NCBI GenBank assembly: GCA_026874595.1
Contig: CM049309.1
Span: forward strand, 68,122,926-68,186,925
Origin: Sipunculus nudus
Lineage: Eukaryota > Annelida > Sipuncula > Golfingiida > Sipunculidae
Direction: 5' to 3'
DNA length: 64,000 nucleotides
Numbering within the stretch: position 1 is the stretch's first letter; each line of letters begins with the position of its first letter. This document shows positions 35,300-48,540 of this stretch, piece after piece. The position numbers and the translations under genes are program-made. The notes below the pieces were generated by a model. It saw only the letters and a list, made by a program, of their open reading frames with translations. It did no database searches and was not told the DNA's origin.

Positions 35300-37745
35300 A
35301 AAATGGTGGCAGTTACCTCCACAAAAAAGTCGAAAACAAAAAAAAAAAGGTGTTGGTTGTGCCACCTGCATCAATCTTTTTTGTATGAGGGTCATCGATC
35401 ATCAGTACATTTACCCATGATTTCTAGGAATGGGTTAATTAGCATCCCTAAATATTATACAAAACCCCTGTCAAATATCAACATATGTAATTATGGGAAA
35501 AAAGCTAAAAAAGATCGAAGGTCTTCTCTGAAATTATTCAGCCAAATTGTTTAATATTTCACAGAAATGATTCCAGAGATTCCTCTCTCAACTTTGTTCA
35601 AATGGTTTGGGTTTGATGAATTTTGGCTGAGTTAAAGGAATTTGAACTTAGTCATTTGGTTAAGTAAGCATACAAAGATAACAATCTCAGAAACTACAGG
35701 CCTTAGCATCGCCAAGTTTTGTGCAAATGTTGGTCATGCAAGTCATATTTGAAATCGCAGTTTTTGTGGTGCCACCAACATAGACTTTTTTTTTAGCTCA
35801 GCTGACTGAAAGTCATCTGTGCCACAGCGATCACTCTTTGTCCGTCCCGCCATCTGGCTGTATGTCCGTTAACAAGGCACAAATTGTAACCACTGGACCT
35901 GGAATCTTCTAACTTTACACCCAGAGAGGTCCATGAAAAATCTCCTTGGAAACCTAGAATAAGGTCTCTGTTACCCACATTCTTCAAGCTATGGGGCTCT
36001 GAAGTCCCCCCCCCCCCCCCCCCGGAATAATGAAAAATTTGATGCAAAAGCTCAAATATCTGAACAACTAATGCATTGATTACCATGATTCTTGCATGGA
36101 TAGTGATCATGGAGTGTTTCTTCAGTTTCTGCAGACTGGTGGCGCTACCTGTATTTTTTCGATTTTTTATGATTTTTTTTCTCTATTTTTGAGACCTCAA
36201 AAGATGCAGTCATCTGTTAACAGGGCACAAAACTTATTGACTGGACTTAAAATCTTCTGTCTTGACATCAGGAGAGGTCCATGAAATGTCTTCATAGAAA
36301 CCTGGAATTAGGTCTCTGTTACCCATATTCTTCAAGCTAAGGGGCTCCGAAGTACCCCCCCCCCCCCAGAATAATGAAAAATTTGATACAAAAGCTCAAA
36401 TATCACAATTATCATGTAGTGTTACATCAGATTCTGCAGACTGGTAGCGCCACCTGTTTTTTTTTAGCAAACCTGTGAGCTTATGCGATGGTGCGGCGTT
36501 GTGCGGCGTCTGTATGTTGACCATAGCTATCTCAAAAACGGCAGGAGCTAGCATCACCAAATTTTTGGCAAATAATCAGTCATCCAAAAAACTATATCGG
36601 ATTTTGTTTATTTTTTTTCTTACTGCATTTTCTTATATTTTATAGGGAAAAAGCTAAAAAAGCTTTAAAAATCTTCTTCTACAAAATGTGCAGTCAAATT
36701 GTCCAATATTCCACAGAAATGATCCTTGGAACAATCTTTCTCAAGTTTGTTCGAATGGTTCCAGTTTGGAGATTTTTGGCCGAGTTACAGGAAGTTGAAC
36801 TTTGTTAATTGTGAAAAAAAGCATATTGAAATTTAAATCTCAGAAACGGCTGGAGCTATCATCACTGAATTTTATGCCAATGTTGGTCACATAGGTCATA
36901 TCTGAAATTGGGGTATTGGTGGCGCCACCTGCATCGGCCTTTTTTGTACGGGGTTATCAGTGCCTGTATCACACTGAGGGCTAAAAAAAACTTCTCTGAA
37001 ACCATATGGCAAAAATGATTAATATCGCACAGAAATGATTCTAGGGTAGTGCTTTCTGAAATTTGTTCAAAAGGTCTCTTTTCATTGACTTTTGGCTGAG
37101 TTATGGGAAGCTGTATTTAGTCATGTGGCATAATAGCCCATTTTAGCTCAGTGCCTTAAAGATCTTCTTCTCAAAAACCACTGGGCCAAATTCTCACACA
37201 TTAATTATCCTCAGATGCTGATAATTCAAGTTTGTTCAAATGGTTTTGGTTCAGTGCTTTTTGGCCGAGTTACAGGAAGCTGAACTTAGCCAGTTTGCTG
37301 TATCTTCCTATATGAGTTATAAACCTGCGAAACATTTTTCGACTGATGCCACTGAAGCCAGTTTGTTAAATATTTTACAAGAATAATCCCCTGAATAATT
37401 CTTATAATAATTGTCATTAATGGTTCCACATGAATGATTTTTGGCTGAATTATGGAGATTTAATTGAGTCATTTTACCATATATGTTAGCTGTGTTATGC
37501 TGTTACATGTAGCCTCGCACCAGTTTATCAGCATCTATTACATCATGCCTCTAGATATTTAGATTTTAGGATATCTTTGGTTAATATTGACAAAGTTTTT
37601 AAAAGCTTTCAAAAATTTAGATTTATGATTTAAGTTATTCATCATACCAGGCAATGTGACAGTCATGGATATTCAGCTCTCTGTGGCTATATAAAGACAA
37701 CTGTTCTTGGAATATAAATTATTGGTATACGCCGACGCTGCCGCA
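35300..37745 (+). repeat. Dispersed repeat mosaic with ~430-bp unit (family D) plus TAGCTCAGCTGACTG module
   Basis: Repeated blocks in order: TCTCAGAAACGGCTGGAGCTA, GTTGGTCACATAGGTCAT, GGTGGCGCCACCTGCAT, GTACGGGG, CTTCTCTGAAAC, CACAGAAATGATTC, TTGTTCAAATGGT, TTTTGGC(T/C)GAGTTA. Copies start near 35,300, 36,463 and 36,830. 36,463 (TTTTTAGCAAACCTGTGAGC) is a reusable terminus also seen at 45,365 and, inverted, at 43,375. A TAGCTCAGCTGACTG module copy is embedded at 35,793-36,460. Poly-C runs mark 36,006-36,022 and 36,355-36,367. No protein coding is seen. Confidence 0.65.
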
Positions 37746-39150
37746 ATCGCTGCATAGGTTTCCAGAGAACTCCTCCATAACCACTGGGCAGAATTTTTTA
37801 AAATTCGGAATTATGATCGGTCACGTGTGAACTGCTGCGCCCTCATTTTTGGTTGACCTCTAATCTTTCCTGTCTGCCCAGCATCCATTTGTGCGTCTGT
37901 ATCCACACATAAACCCACATATCTCAGGAAACGTTTGACCAATAAGGCTAAAGATTTTGCACAAATTTAGCCCTTGGAAAGCTTTATAACATACACTAAA
38001 AATGGTGGCACCACCTGCAACTATTTTTGCACAGCGTCCATCTGTTCATCTGCCTTGGGATAAAAACACTCATCTCTGCATTGGTTGGACTTATCCATCT
38101 GAAATTTTGCAAGTGTATACATCATGGACAACTTTCTTGATTTTATGACAGGTGGCACCACCTACATTCAAGTCTAAGCTGCAGACATCCAAGCTCACAT
38201 CTCGGGAACCGTTTGACCAGTTGGGCAAAAATTTTGCATGTGTATAGATCTCCAAAAGCTCTTTATTATATGCAAAACCGGTGGCGCCACCTGCAACCAT
38301 TTTTGCACAGCGTCCGTCTGTTCATCTGCCTTGGGATAAAAACACTCATATCTCTGCATTGGTTGGACTTATCCACCTGAAATTTTACATGTGTATACAT
38401 CATTGACAGCTTTCTTGATTTTATGACAGTAGGTGCCACCTACATTCAAATTTACCGGCAGACATCCATGCTCATATCTCAGGAACCATTTGACCGATCG
38501 GGCATAAATTTTGCATGTTTATAGATCTCATATGGCTCTTTATCATACGCAGAGTGGTGGCGCCACCTGCAAACATTTTTGCAAAGCGTCCATCTGTTTG
38601 TTTGCCGAGGGATAAAATCACTCAAATCTTGGCAGTGGTTTGACATATCTGCCTAAAATTTTACAGGTTTATACATTTGGATAGCTTTCTGGATTTTGTT
38701 GCAGGTGGGGCCACCTACATTTATGTATACGCTGCAGACTTTCAGGCTTATAGCTCAGGATTGGTTTGACATATGCGCCTGAAATTTTGCATGTGTATAG
38801 ATCTCACATAGCTCTAAATCAAACACAAAATTGGTGGTGCCACCTGCCACCATTTTTGCACAGCGTCCGTCTGTTTGTCTGCTGTGGGCAAAAATCACTC
38901 ATATCTCAGTAGTGGTTTGACATATCTGCCTAAAATTTTACAGGTTTATACATCTTGGATAGCTTTCTAGATTTTTTGGCAGGTGGCGCCACCTACATTT
39001 TTGTATATGCTGCAGACATTCAGGCTTATATCTCCGGACTGATTTGACATGTCCCCCTGAAATTTTGCATGTGTATAGATCTCACATATCTCTTAATCAT
39101 ACACAAAATTGGTGGTGCCACCTGCCACCATTTTTGCACAGCGTCTGTTT
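37746..39150 (-). mobile_element. HINE-like tandem element, copy 2 (hairpin end lost)
   Basis: The same body as 7,869-9,612, same orientation: TTTCCAGAGAACTCCTCC start, then nine GGTGGCGCCACC-type centres from 38,006 to 39,112 at alternating 145-147 and 126-131 bp. The terminal hairpin is absent, as the family-D arm joins directly upstream. Confidence 0.65.
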
Positions 39151-39289
39151 AGTGTTTAGTACTTGCATTGTTCATACACATGTTACACATGTTCTTGAAA
39201 AGTAATGGTCCAACATTGAAGCATTATACCTGGTGTAATCTCATTGAACGGGTTCGCATTAGGCCTGTAGGCCTTGTTTTATTTTTTAT

Positions 39290-40505
39290 GATTTAAATCT
39301 ATTTTTGAGACCTTAAAAGATGCAGTCATCTGTTAACAGGGCACAAATCATAACATCTAGACCTAGAATCTTCTTTCTTGACATTTTGGGAGGCCCATAA
39401 AAAGTCTCCTTTGAAACCTCAAATTAGGTCTCTGTCACCCATATTGTCTGAGCTATGGGGCTCAGAAATACCCCCCAGAATAACTAAAAATTTGATACAA
39501 AAGCTCTGGTACCTGAACAACTAGGGCATTGATTGGCATCATGGAGTGTTTCATTAGTTCCTGCAAACTGGTGGTGCTACAAGTACTTTTTACGCATTTT
39601 ATCTTTATTTTTGAGACCTTGAAAGATGTGGTCGTCCGTTAATAGGGCACAAATCATTAATATTTGAGCTTGAATCTTCTTTCTTGACATCCTGGAAGGT
39701 CCATAAAAACTTCATGGAAACCTGAAATTAGGTCTCTGTTACCCATATTCTCTGAGCTGTGTGTCTTATAAGAACCTCCCAGAATAACTAAAAATTTGAT
39801 ACAAAAGCTCCAGTATCTGAACAACTATTGCATTAATCACCCTGATTCTTTGCATGCATATTCATCATGGAGTGTTTCATCAGTTCTTGTGGACTGGTGG
39901 CACCACCTAAATTTTTAAAAAATTTTGTAACACATTTTTTTTTTCGCTAGGCCCATTTATGAAACCTTCAAAGATGCGGTCGTCCCTTAACAGGGCTCAA
40001 ATTGTAACATTGGTCCTAGAGTTCTCAAACTAGACATCCAGGGAGATCTGTGAAAAGAGTCCTTGGAAACGTGAATTAAGGTCTCTGTTACCCATATTTT
40101 CTAAGCTATGGGGCTTATACACACCCCTCAGAATAATTGAAAATTTGATACTAAAATAGGGCATAAATCATAACCATGGGGCCCAGAATCATCTAACTTG
40201 ACATCCTGATAGTTTCTCCAAAGTTCTCCTCAGAAAACGGAAATTAGATCACTGTGACCTATTTTATCTGATTTGCAGGCCATGTTCGAGCTCCCCAGAA
40301 ATAATGCAAAATACACACAAATTGCCAGATACCTCAGGAACAGCTGAATGGATTGCCATCAAATTTGGTGTGTTTATGGGTCTTGATGAACTTCAGCTAA
40401 TATGCAAGAACTATGATGCCACCTACATTATCTTAATTAGTTACCTGTGCAAGGACGTTTTCAACATGCCAGTCAGCTGAGCATCATGACCCATGGGTCA
40501 CTTGT
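39290..40505 (+). repeat. Tandem TAGCTCA-family modules ending in GACCCATGGGTC
   Basis: Three to four diverged units near 39,300, 39,600, 39,950 and 40,150 share GACCTTGAAAGATG(C/T)(A/G)GTCGTC, AGGGCACAAATC, ATTAGGTCTCTGTTACCCATATT and AAAATTTGATACAAAAGCTC. The block ends GTCAGCTGAGC...GACCCATGGGTC (40,488-40,499) ACTTGTT, the family terminus also found at 230-2,186. Confidence 0.65.
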
Positions 40506-41335
40506 TTTTTGGCCTTAGTGGTTTTGATATTAGGAAGTCCTGAAGTGTAATAATAGGTTTTTAATGGAAATATGATGTATTTTCTTAATATCTCGAAGGA
40601 ACAAAGTCGCACTGACCCAATATTTGGTATGGAAGGAGATTTTGGGGACATCTAACTGTGGTATGCAGAATTTTTTATTCGAATGTCTAGTGGTTTCAAA
40701 ATGTGCCAGTCTAATGTAATAATGGGAGGATGGACGGACAACAGACAGTGGACCACAACTATAGCTCAGATGACTTATAATCCTTGTGCCCAGCTCCTAG
40801 AATCTCATAATATTGTCATTATGCCCATATTGAACGATTTAAGGTTGATCTGTAGATCTTTTGTAACTTTTAAATCTCCACTAAAATTATTATCACTTGT
40901 TCAGTGTATGTGTTGTTCTTTCTGCTTCTAGTACAACAAAAATATGGTTACAGTTTCTCACTTCAGTTTTAAAGACAGTTGGAGATAGCTATTCATAACT
41001 CAAGTGGCGTACCACTTAAAGATAAATTACTAGTGAAAGCAAAACTTTACTCCGTAAAATTATTCCAGAGCAAATTAGATTATTTGCATGAACTCTGCTC
41101 TCACAAATGGTTCTAAACTACTTAAGGAGTGACAAAATCTTGAAAGTGCTTTGGTCTCTTAATAATTCTTCCTCTGGATGACATCACTGGCTCTGCATCT
41201 CAGTTAACCGCAATATTATCATTACTTGTAACGGTGTCTTGTATGTTCTGCTTTAAACTTTGGCTTTCTACAGTTTCCTTTGGTGGCATTTGTGTAAATG
41301 ACGTGCAATTACTTTCCTAAATATAATTATTTTCC
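40506..41335. repeat. Dispersed tail module then unassigned DNA
   Basis: The stretch 40,506-40,780 repeats the 1,690-2,005 module (GTGGTTTTGATATTAGGAAG ... CTATAGCTCAGATGACTTA). 40,781-41,335 has nothing recognisable. Confidence 0.55.
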
Positions 41336-41995
41336 GATTTCATCCAAGTTTGGGTCAGTGATTGCTCTCATGCATACCTTGGTTGGGAGTTGGTTTTGGA
41401 GTGTCTGGCTTCTGTCTGTCTGTCACTTTGTCTGTTTGTGTGTCTGTCAGGTTTTCGTTTCTGTGGGATAACTTTCCTAAATATTATCAGATTTCATTCA
41501 AATTTCGGGCAGTGATTGCTCTCATGCATACCTTTGTTGGGATTGGTTTGGAGTATCTGGCTTGTCTGTCTGTCTGTCACTTTGTCTGTCTGTCAGGTTT
41601 TTGTGTCCATGCGATAACTTTCCTAAATAGTATCTGATTTCATTCAAATTTTGGTTAGTGATTGCTCTGATGATTATCATGGTTGGGATTGGTTTTGGAG
41701 TGTCTTGCTTCTGTCTTGTCTTTCTGTCACTTTGTCTGTCCATCTGTCAGGTTTTCATTTCCCTGCTATAACTTTCCTAAATATTATCAGATGTCATTCC
41801 AATTTTTTTTGTCAGTGATTGCTCTCATGCTTACCTTGGTTGGGATTGGTTTTGAAGTGTCTGGCTTATGTCCATCAGCCTGTCTGTCACTGTCAGGTTT
41901 TTGTTTCTGTTAGACAATTTTCTTAAATATTATCCAATTTCATTCAAATTTTGGTCATTGATTGCTCTCATGCATACCCTGGTTGGCATTTGTTT
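41336..41995 (+). repeat. 150-bp tandem repeat, about 4.3 copies
   Basis: Units begin GATTTCATTCAAATTTTGG and contain CAGTGATTGCTCTCATGCATACCTTGGTTGGGATTGG-type sequence, a CTGTCTGTCACTTTGTCTGTC run and a GATAACTTTCCTAAATATTATC end. Starts near 41,337, 41,490, 41,640, 41,790 and 41,938 (partial). Confidence 0.8.
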
Positions 41996-44475
41996 TGCCA
42001 AGCTGTTTCTAGGATTGTAATTTTGTATTTTTTTAGACCAAATGAATAAGTTCAGCTTTCTATAACTCTGAATGGTTCCAGTTGGTGATTTTTGGCAAGC
42101 CGACATATTCATAAACTTTTTATCAAAATATCTAGAATAATAAAAGATGCAGTACCTTCATTGTTAAAGGTCCAATAGTTCTGCCAAAAATCATTCTAGT
42201 ATACTTGAACAAAGGCCACCTAAGAGTAATTTTTGTGCAATGTTACAGAAGATATAATTGAAATAATAATTTTGTAGAAGAAAACTATTGCAGTCCTCAG
42301 TTTGAAAAAGACATAATAATGGCCATAAGACCAACTTAAGCTTTTCACAACTCAACCAAAAATCAACAAACTCAGTATATTCTGATATGATTGAAAGAAC
42401 CATGTCCTAGGATAATTCTTTTGAAAAATTGAACAATTCAACTTGACAGTTTCATCATTAAGCTGAAAGAGGCTAAAATTATGGGTTTTTTTGCCCATAA
42501 AAAACAGGTCAATGTAGGTGGCACCACTAAATCTACAACTTCAAATATGAGTCATGTGACCAACATTTGCACAATACCTGGTAATGCTAGCTTCTGTCAT
42601 TTCTGAGAGTACTATGTCAGTATGCTTACTTGGCCGAATGACTGTTCAAATTTGTGTAACTCCACTAAAATTCATCAAATGCAAACCATTTGAACAAACT
42701 TGAGAGGGCTTGCCTCTGGGATCATTTATGTAAAATATATAACAATTTGGCTGGACTGTCTACAAGAAGACCACTTTTAAAATATTGTCAGCTTTTTCCT
42801 TATAAAATCTAAGTAAATACAGATAGCAAAAAAAATAAGCTGAATCCCACAAAATTTGATATGTGACAGATTGAATTAAATCTGGGAATGGTAGCTCCTG
42901 CTATTCCTGAGAAATTATGGATTTATGTACAGATGACCAATAACCCCCGTACAAAAATAGGTCAATTCAGGTGGTTCCACCAATACCTGAATTTCATATA
43001 TGACTCGTGTGACCAACACTGGCAAAAAAATTGGTGATGATAGCTCTGGCTCTTTCTGAGACTGTCATTTTAGTATGCTTTTTTGGACAGATGACTAAGT
43101 TCAACTTCCTGAACAAAATTGAGTGAGATGGTATAAAAGATTATTTCTGTGAAATATTGGCTTGAGTGTTTTGGAGGAGAAGATTTTTAAAGTTTTTTTT
43201 AGCTTTTTCTCCATAAAATTTAAGAAAATTTTCAGATGGCTAATTTTTTGCATTAAATTTCATGATGCTAGCTCCAATCATTTTCAAAATAGTATGGGTA
43301 AACGTACAGAAGACAAAAGCTGCCACACCATCACATTAGTTCACAGGTTCACTAAAAATTAATACAGATGCATATTGAATGCAAAATCGTAATACAGATA
43401 CATCTCACTGATGGCAAAATCTTGAATTAATTTGACTATGGATACCAATTATTTATAATCCATGTACAGCCGTCTTAATATACACTCAGAGAGCTGTATA
43501 GCTGTGATTGCAAACATTGACTGGCATGAGGAATATTTAAAAATCATAAATCTACATTTTTTAAAAGCTTTTAAAAAACATTTTTTGTCAATATTAACCA
43601 TGGATAACCTGAAATCTAAATGTCTAGGTATGATGTAATAAATGCTGATAAAAAATGGTGCCAGTCTAGATGTATCTAGATGTATCTGTGTATCTGCCTC
43701 ACACAGCTAACATATATGGTAAAATGACTCAATTGAACCTTTACAATTCAGCCAAAATTCATTCTTTGGAACCATAAAAGACAATTATTATAAGAATTAT
43801 TCAGGGGATTATTCTTGTAAAATATTAAACAAATTGGCCTCAGTAGGGTCAGTAAAAAAAAATTGTTCAGGTTCATAAATCATATGGGAAAATACAGCAA
43901 AATGGCTAAGTTACGCTTCCCAAAACTCAGTCAAAAATCACTGAACCAAAACCATTTGAACAAACTTGAATTATCAACATCTAAGGATAATTAATGTGTG
44001 AGATTTAAGAATTTGGCCCAGTGGTTTTTGAGGAGAAGATCTTTGTAGCCACTGAGCTAAAATGTGCTGTTACAGCATATGACTAAATTCAGCTTCCCAT
44101 AACTCAGTAATAGACCATTTGAACAAATTTCAGAAAGCACTACCCTAGAATCATTTCTGTGCAATATTAAACTATTTGGCCATATGGTTTCAGAGAAGAA
44201 GTTTGTTGTAGCCGTCAGTATGATAGGGGCACTGATGACCCCTGTACAATAAAAGGTCAATGCAGGTGGCGCCACCAATACCTCAATTTCAGATATGTCT
44301 CATGTGAACAACATTAGCATAAAATTTGGTGATGATAGCTCCAGCCATTTCTGAGATTGTAATTTTTGTATGCTTTTATGGACAGATGACTAAGTTCAAC
44401 TTCCTGTAACTTGGCAAAAAATCACCGAACTTAAACCATTCGAACAAACTTGAGAAAGATTGGATTCCTTTATGA
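41996..44475 (-). repeat. Inverted copies of family D
   Basis: Read on the minus strand, 44,470 down to about 43,430 matches 36,690-37,740 block for block, including GGTGGCGCCACC (44,264), AGAATAATCCCCTGAATAAT and ACCATATATGTTAGCTGTG. Then 43,375 down to about 42,480 matches the terminus at 36,463 onward and 35,500-35,790. With the plus-strand copies this makes an inverted repeat of about 1 kb arms flanking about 5.7 kb. No gene is seen. Confidence 0.7.
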
Positions 44476-46159
44476 CTAGAGTGTAGTCTTTCTAGTCACT
44501 CTGGTCTCATGTTACATGATACAACCACGCATTCACCTTTGATGATTGGTCCATTTTGAACTGACAACTGCTCTCTGAATGTATAGAAAGTTTAAACTGG
44601 TTGGTACTTTGCCCTTAGATACAGGCTAGCCATTCTGAATGACTGATTTCAGATTGTTTAATGAAGCATCCTGTTGAGTTGTCTGAGGCACTCTTCTGTG
44701 ATTGGTACACAATGTAACATGTATATGTGTTCAGTTTGAATTTCAGCTTCTGGCCGGATGTCAGTGTTCAGTATCTCATTTGGTTTTCTCACTTTAACGC
44801 GGTGCAGCATGTATGCACTACTGAGTGCATCAGCTACAAGCATTTCAAGCATTGAACCAATTTAAATCTCTTCATACAGTCATAGGGAGAGTTCAATTTC
44901 AGTGTCCTTCCCACTAATGTACCCCACTCTGGGGGCATTCCCCATCCTGGGTTTGTACCTTTTTAGATGCCAGTAAAACTCTGCCATATTTTAGCTCCTT
45001 CCAGAAAAATTCCTGGATCTGCCACTGTTGTCACCCAACTGTAGCAATAGGTAGGCACTGGAGACCACTCCAAGTATTTGTGTAGCTTAGTTGTCTTCTG
45101 GGTCTTCAAAAATACGATGGATTAACTTTACCGTCTTGATTTATGAGAACTATGATGTACAGAACTTTTGTCAACAGAAGAGCTGAAGAATAAAGCATGT
45201 ATCTGGTAATTTTGATCATTAATTTTTTGTTCCATAACTCCTATCTACAAATACATATATAAACATTTATATACCAATGTGTTTAAAAAATGCAAATATG
45301 AAATACTTGTCCTTTAAATATGTCTTTGATCAACTCAAAGCTGTTTCTAGGATTGTAATTTTGTATTTTTAGCGAACCTGTGAGCTTATGCGATGGCGCA
45401 GTGTCCTCCGTCGTCCAGGGCTGGCTTTCCACCATCCATGGCTGTAAGTCGGAGCTAGCAGCTCCAAATTAAAAGTAAGAATTCGTCACATGTGAAACTG
45501 TATTAATTTAGATTTAATAGAGAAAAAGCTTAAAAACCTTTAAAAATCTTCTCTGAAACTGTCCAGCCAAATTATCCAATATTTCAAAGAAATGATCTCT
45601 GGAACAATCTCTCTCAAGTTTATTCGAATGGTTCCAGTTCGGAGATTTTGGGCCCAGTTACAGGAGGTTGAACTTAGTCATCTGTCCAAAAAAACAAACT
45701 AAAATTAAAATCTCAGAAACGGCTAGAGCTATAATGACCAAATTTTATACCAATGTTTGTCACATATGTCATACATTGATGTATTTTTTTACAAGCGAAA
45801 ATGTAATTTTAAACTCTTCTAGCTTATATGCTGATTTATGATAAAACTGTTCAGCTGATTGGTTTAAACTTTACAAGAATTATTCTATGGTAGGGTTCTG
45901 CCAGTTTTATAAGAATAGATTGGGTAAATACAGTTTTAAAAAAGTATTGTAGCCAATTGAAAAATGCTTTCTGTATTTGAAAACAGGTTTGACTTCATGC
46001 AGCCAAGTCTAGAGGTCACTCAGTACAAACAGGTGGGGTCCAGACATCACCATGGCAACTGACCTGGCTCGGGGGGGGGGGGGGGTGTCTAGACAATGTG
46101 TCTAGACGCAGCGTCTAGACGTCTGGATACAATGTTTAGATGCAGAATTCCCAGATTAT
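44476..46159. other. Unassigned DNA with a family-D terminus
   Basis: 45,365-45,780 is a plus-strand family-D start (TTTTTAGCGAACCTGTGAGC, CCAAATTATCCAATATTTC, AGTTACAGGAGGTTGAACTT). A G-run lies at about 46,071-46,086, followed by three GTCTAGAC palindromes (about 46,088-46,120). The rest is unassigned. Confidence 0.5.
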
Positions 46160-46880
46160 TTGAACTACATCTTTCAACTGTTTGAAAAAACTTGGGTTGC
46201 ATTTTATTCAAATCGGGTTTATCATCAGGTCACATATGAACTGCTGCGCCTTCATTTTTGGTTGACATCTGACCTTCCTTGCTGCCCAGTGTCCATTTGT
46301 GCATCTGTTTCCACACATAAACCCACATATCTCGGGAACCGTTTGACCGATCAGGCGAAAAATTTTGCACGTGTCTAGATCTCACATAGCTCTTCATCAT
46401 ACGCAAAACTGGTGGCGCCACCTGCAATCATTTTTCCACAGTGTCTGTCTGTTTTCTGCCATGGGATAATGTCACTCATATCTCGGCAGTGGTTTGACAT
46501 ATCTGCCTAAAATTTTGCAGTTTTATACATCCTGGATAGCTTTCTTGATTTTATGACAGGTGGCGCCACCTACATTCCAGTTTATGCTGCAGACATCCGA
46601 GCTCATATCTCGGGAACCGTTTAAACGATTGGGCCAAAATTTTGCATGTGTATAGATCTCACATAGGTCTTTATCATACACAAAACTGGAGGGACCACCT
46701 GCAACCATTTTTGCTCAGCGTCTGTCTGTTTATCTGCCGTTGGCTAAAATCACTCATATACATGTACTGGTTTGACTTTTCTGCCTAAAATTTTGCATAT
46801 GTATACAACTTGGACACCTTTCTGGATTTGTGGTAGGTGGCACAACCTACATACACATTTAGGCTGCAGACATCCATGCT
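46160..46880 (-). mobile_element. HINE-like tandem element, copy 3
   Basis: TCATCAGGTCACATATGAAC and CTGCTGCGCC(T/C)TCATTTTTG start, then GGTGGCGCCACC-type centres at 46,410, 46,558, 46,686 (degraded) and 46,834, same orientation as copies 1 and 2. The hairpin end is missing. Confidence 0.6.
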
Positions 46881-48540
46881 AATATGCAACATACCTCACT
46901 CTATTTCCCCTTGTCACTCAATCCATGCCTCACTCCAACCGTTCCACTCTGATTTTGGCGGATATACGTGGTCACTTGTCGGCTACCCGTATTCTAGTTT
47001 TTAAAGTTTACACATTTTTTCTCTATTTTTGAGATATATAAATAAAGACTAAATCTTGGCCTGTTGGTTAATCTGTTTGATGCTTCAGTTGAATGGGTAT
47101 ATACTACCATTCTGATGATAAAATTTCCTTTAGCAATCTCTTCCCTGTCAGCTGAGCGACATGACCCATGCGTCACTTGTTTTTATTAAAATCTATTTTC
47201 ACACTTCAGGACTGCCTAATATCAAAACAACTCATCTTTTTTTTCATATTTATCATAAATATTCCTTTATATAGTTTCTATGTACAAGCCAGAAATTAAA
47301 TCCATATTACATAATTTAAAAAAGTTATGAGCCCAAACATAATGGACCTTGTAAAAAATCAGGAAAGATATTTGGTCACTTAAGAGAAAAAGTGTGAAAG
47401 CTAGGGATTTTTTTTCAGTAGTACAACTTTAATTAAAAAATTTAATTGTTAACCATAAATTAGATCAAAATCTGTTAAATTTTTTTAAATATTGGCAAAA
47501 ATATAAAAGTGGTACCTTAAATTTTGCTCAAGTCTGACCATGGCACATTTTCTTTCTTATAAGAACATTTGATTTACTTTTTCACAGTCGATATATATAT
47601 AGATTTAATCTGTTAAATTCTGAAATATGAAAGTTAAAGCTTAGAAATTATTCTAGTTATTGAAGTTTTTCTGACGCTCTAATGTATTTACATTTGTAAC
47701 CTCCAGACCAGCCATGTCTGGTCCCTACAGCCCTGCCTGGGTAAACTTATTATTGATGCAACACTGCTGTCGCAAATGTAGAATCACGTGGCAACCCTAA
47801 CCTGCCCCCCCCCCCACTGCCCCTCTGCTGTTTCTGATCCGATGTATACAACTTTTTCTGAATCAAGTGATATATCTGTCACATTCAGCTGAGTGCCATG
47901 GATCCCTTGTCAATTAATTCAAACGAAATCTAAATATACTGCAAAAATTCTCACTAAAAATCTATATATACAGAGGTCACAAAAGAAAACTTTCAATCCC
48001 AAAATATATACAATTTTGTCTTAAAACTATAATTTGAAACTATAAACATCTTGCTAAAAAATATTAATAAATGCAGTCGATGCAGGATGCGAATTGCATT
48101 TTGGATAACCACGCACTGACTGACAAAATGAGGGACAGTCATGTTGTTCAAGATTATATAGATGCAAGGGTTCTTTGGTTTATCACAAGTGCACCTCTAC
48201 CTTCATTAAATACTGCTCATGCTACTCACACTACTCCAACTATAAACGTCAAGTACAAATAGAATAAGCAGGAAAATGGTACAGCGCGATGGCCACCGGC
48301 TTTTTAGAGGTAGGTGCTCTTGCAACTGACCTTCATTCACAGCAACAATTATTGCCGAGCAAGTAAGTGCAGTTTAAATGTATTTATTTCAAATGGATTC
48401 TACAAGTAGCACAATGTACTGATTGACATACTTTTCATACTTTTAATTTTAATGCAAGTACGTGTGAATACATATATATTTTTATTAAGTCCATCATATT
48501 TCTGATTGAATAAGCTAGTTCTAATTATGATGTAACCTTG
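46881..48540. other. Unassigned DNA with family-end relics
   Basis: 47,148-47,235 contains a GTCAGCTGAGCGACATGACC end and an inverted piece of the GATATTAGGCAGTCC module; another end relic (CAGCTGAGTGCCATGGATCC) is at 47,887. A C-run lies near 47,805. No gene is recognised. Confidence 0.45.
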
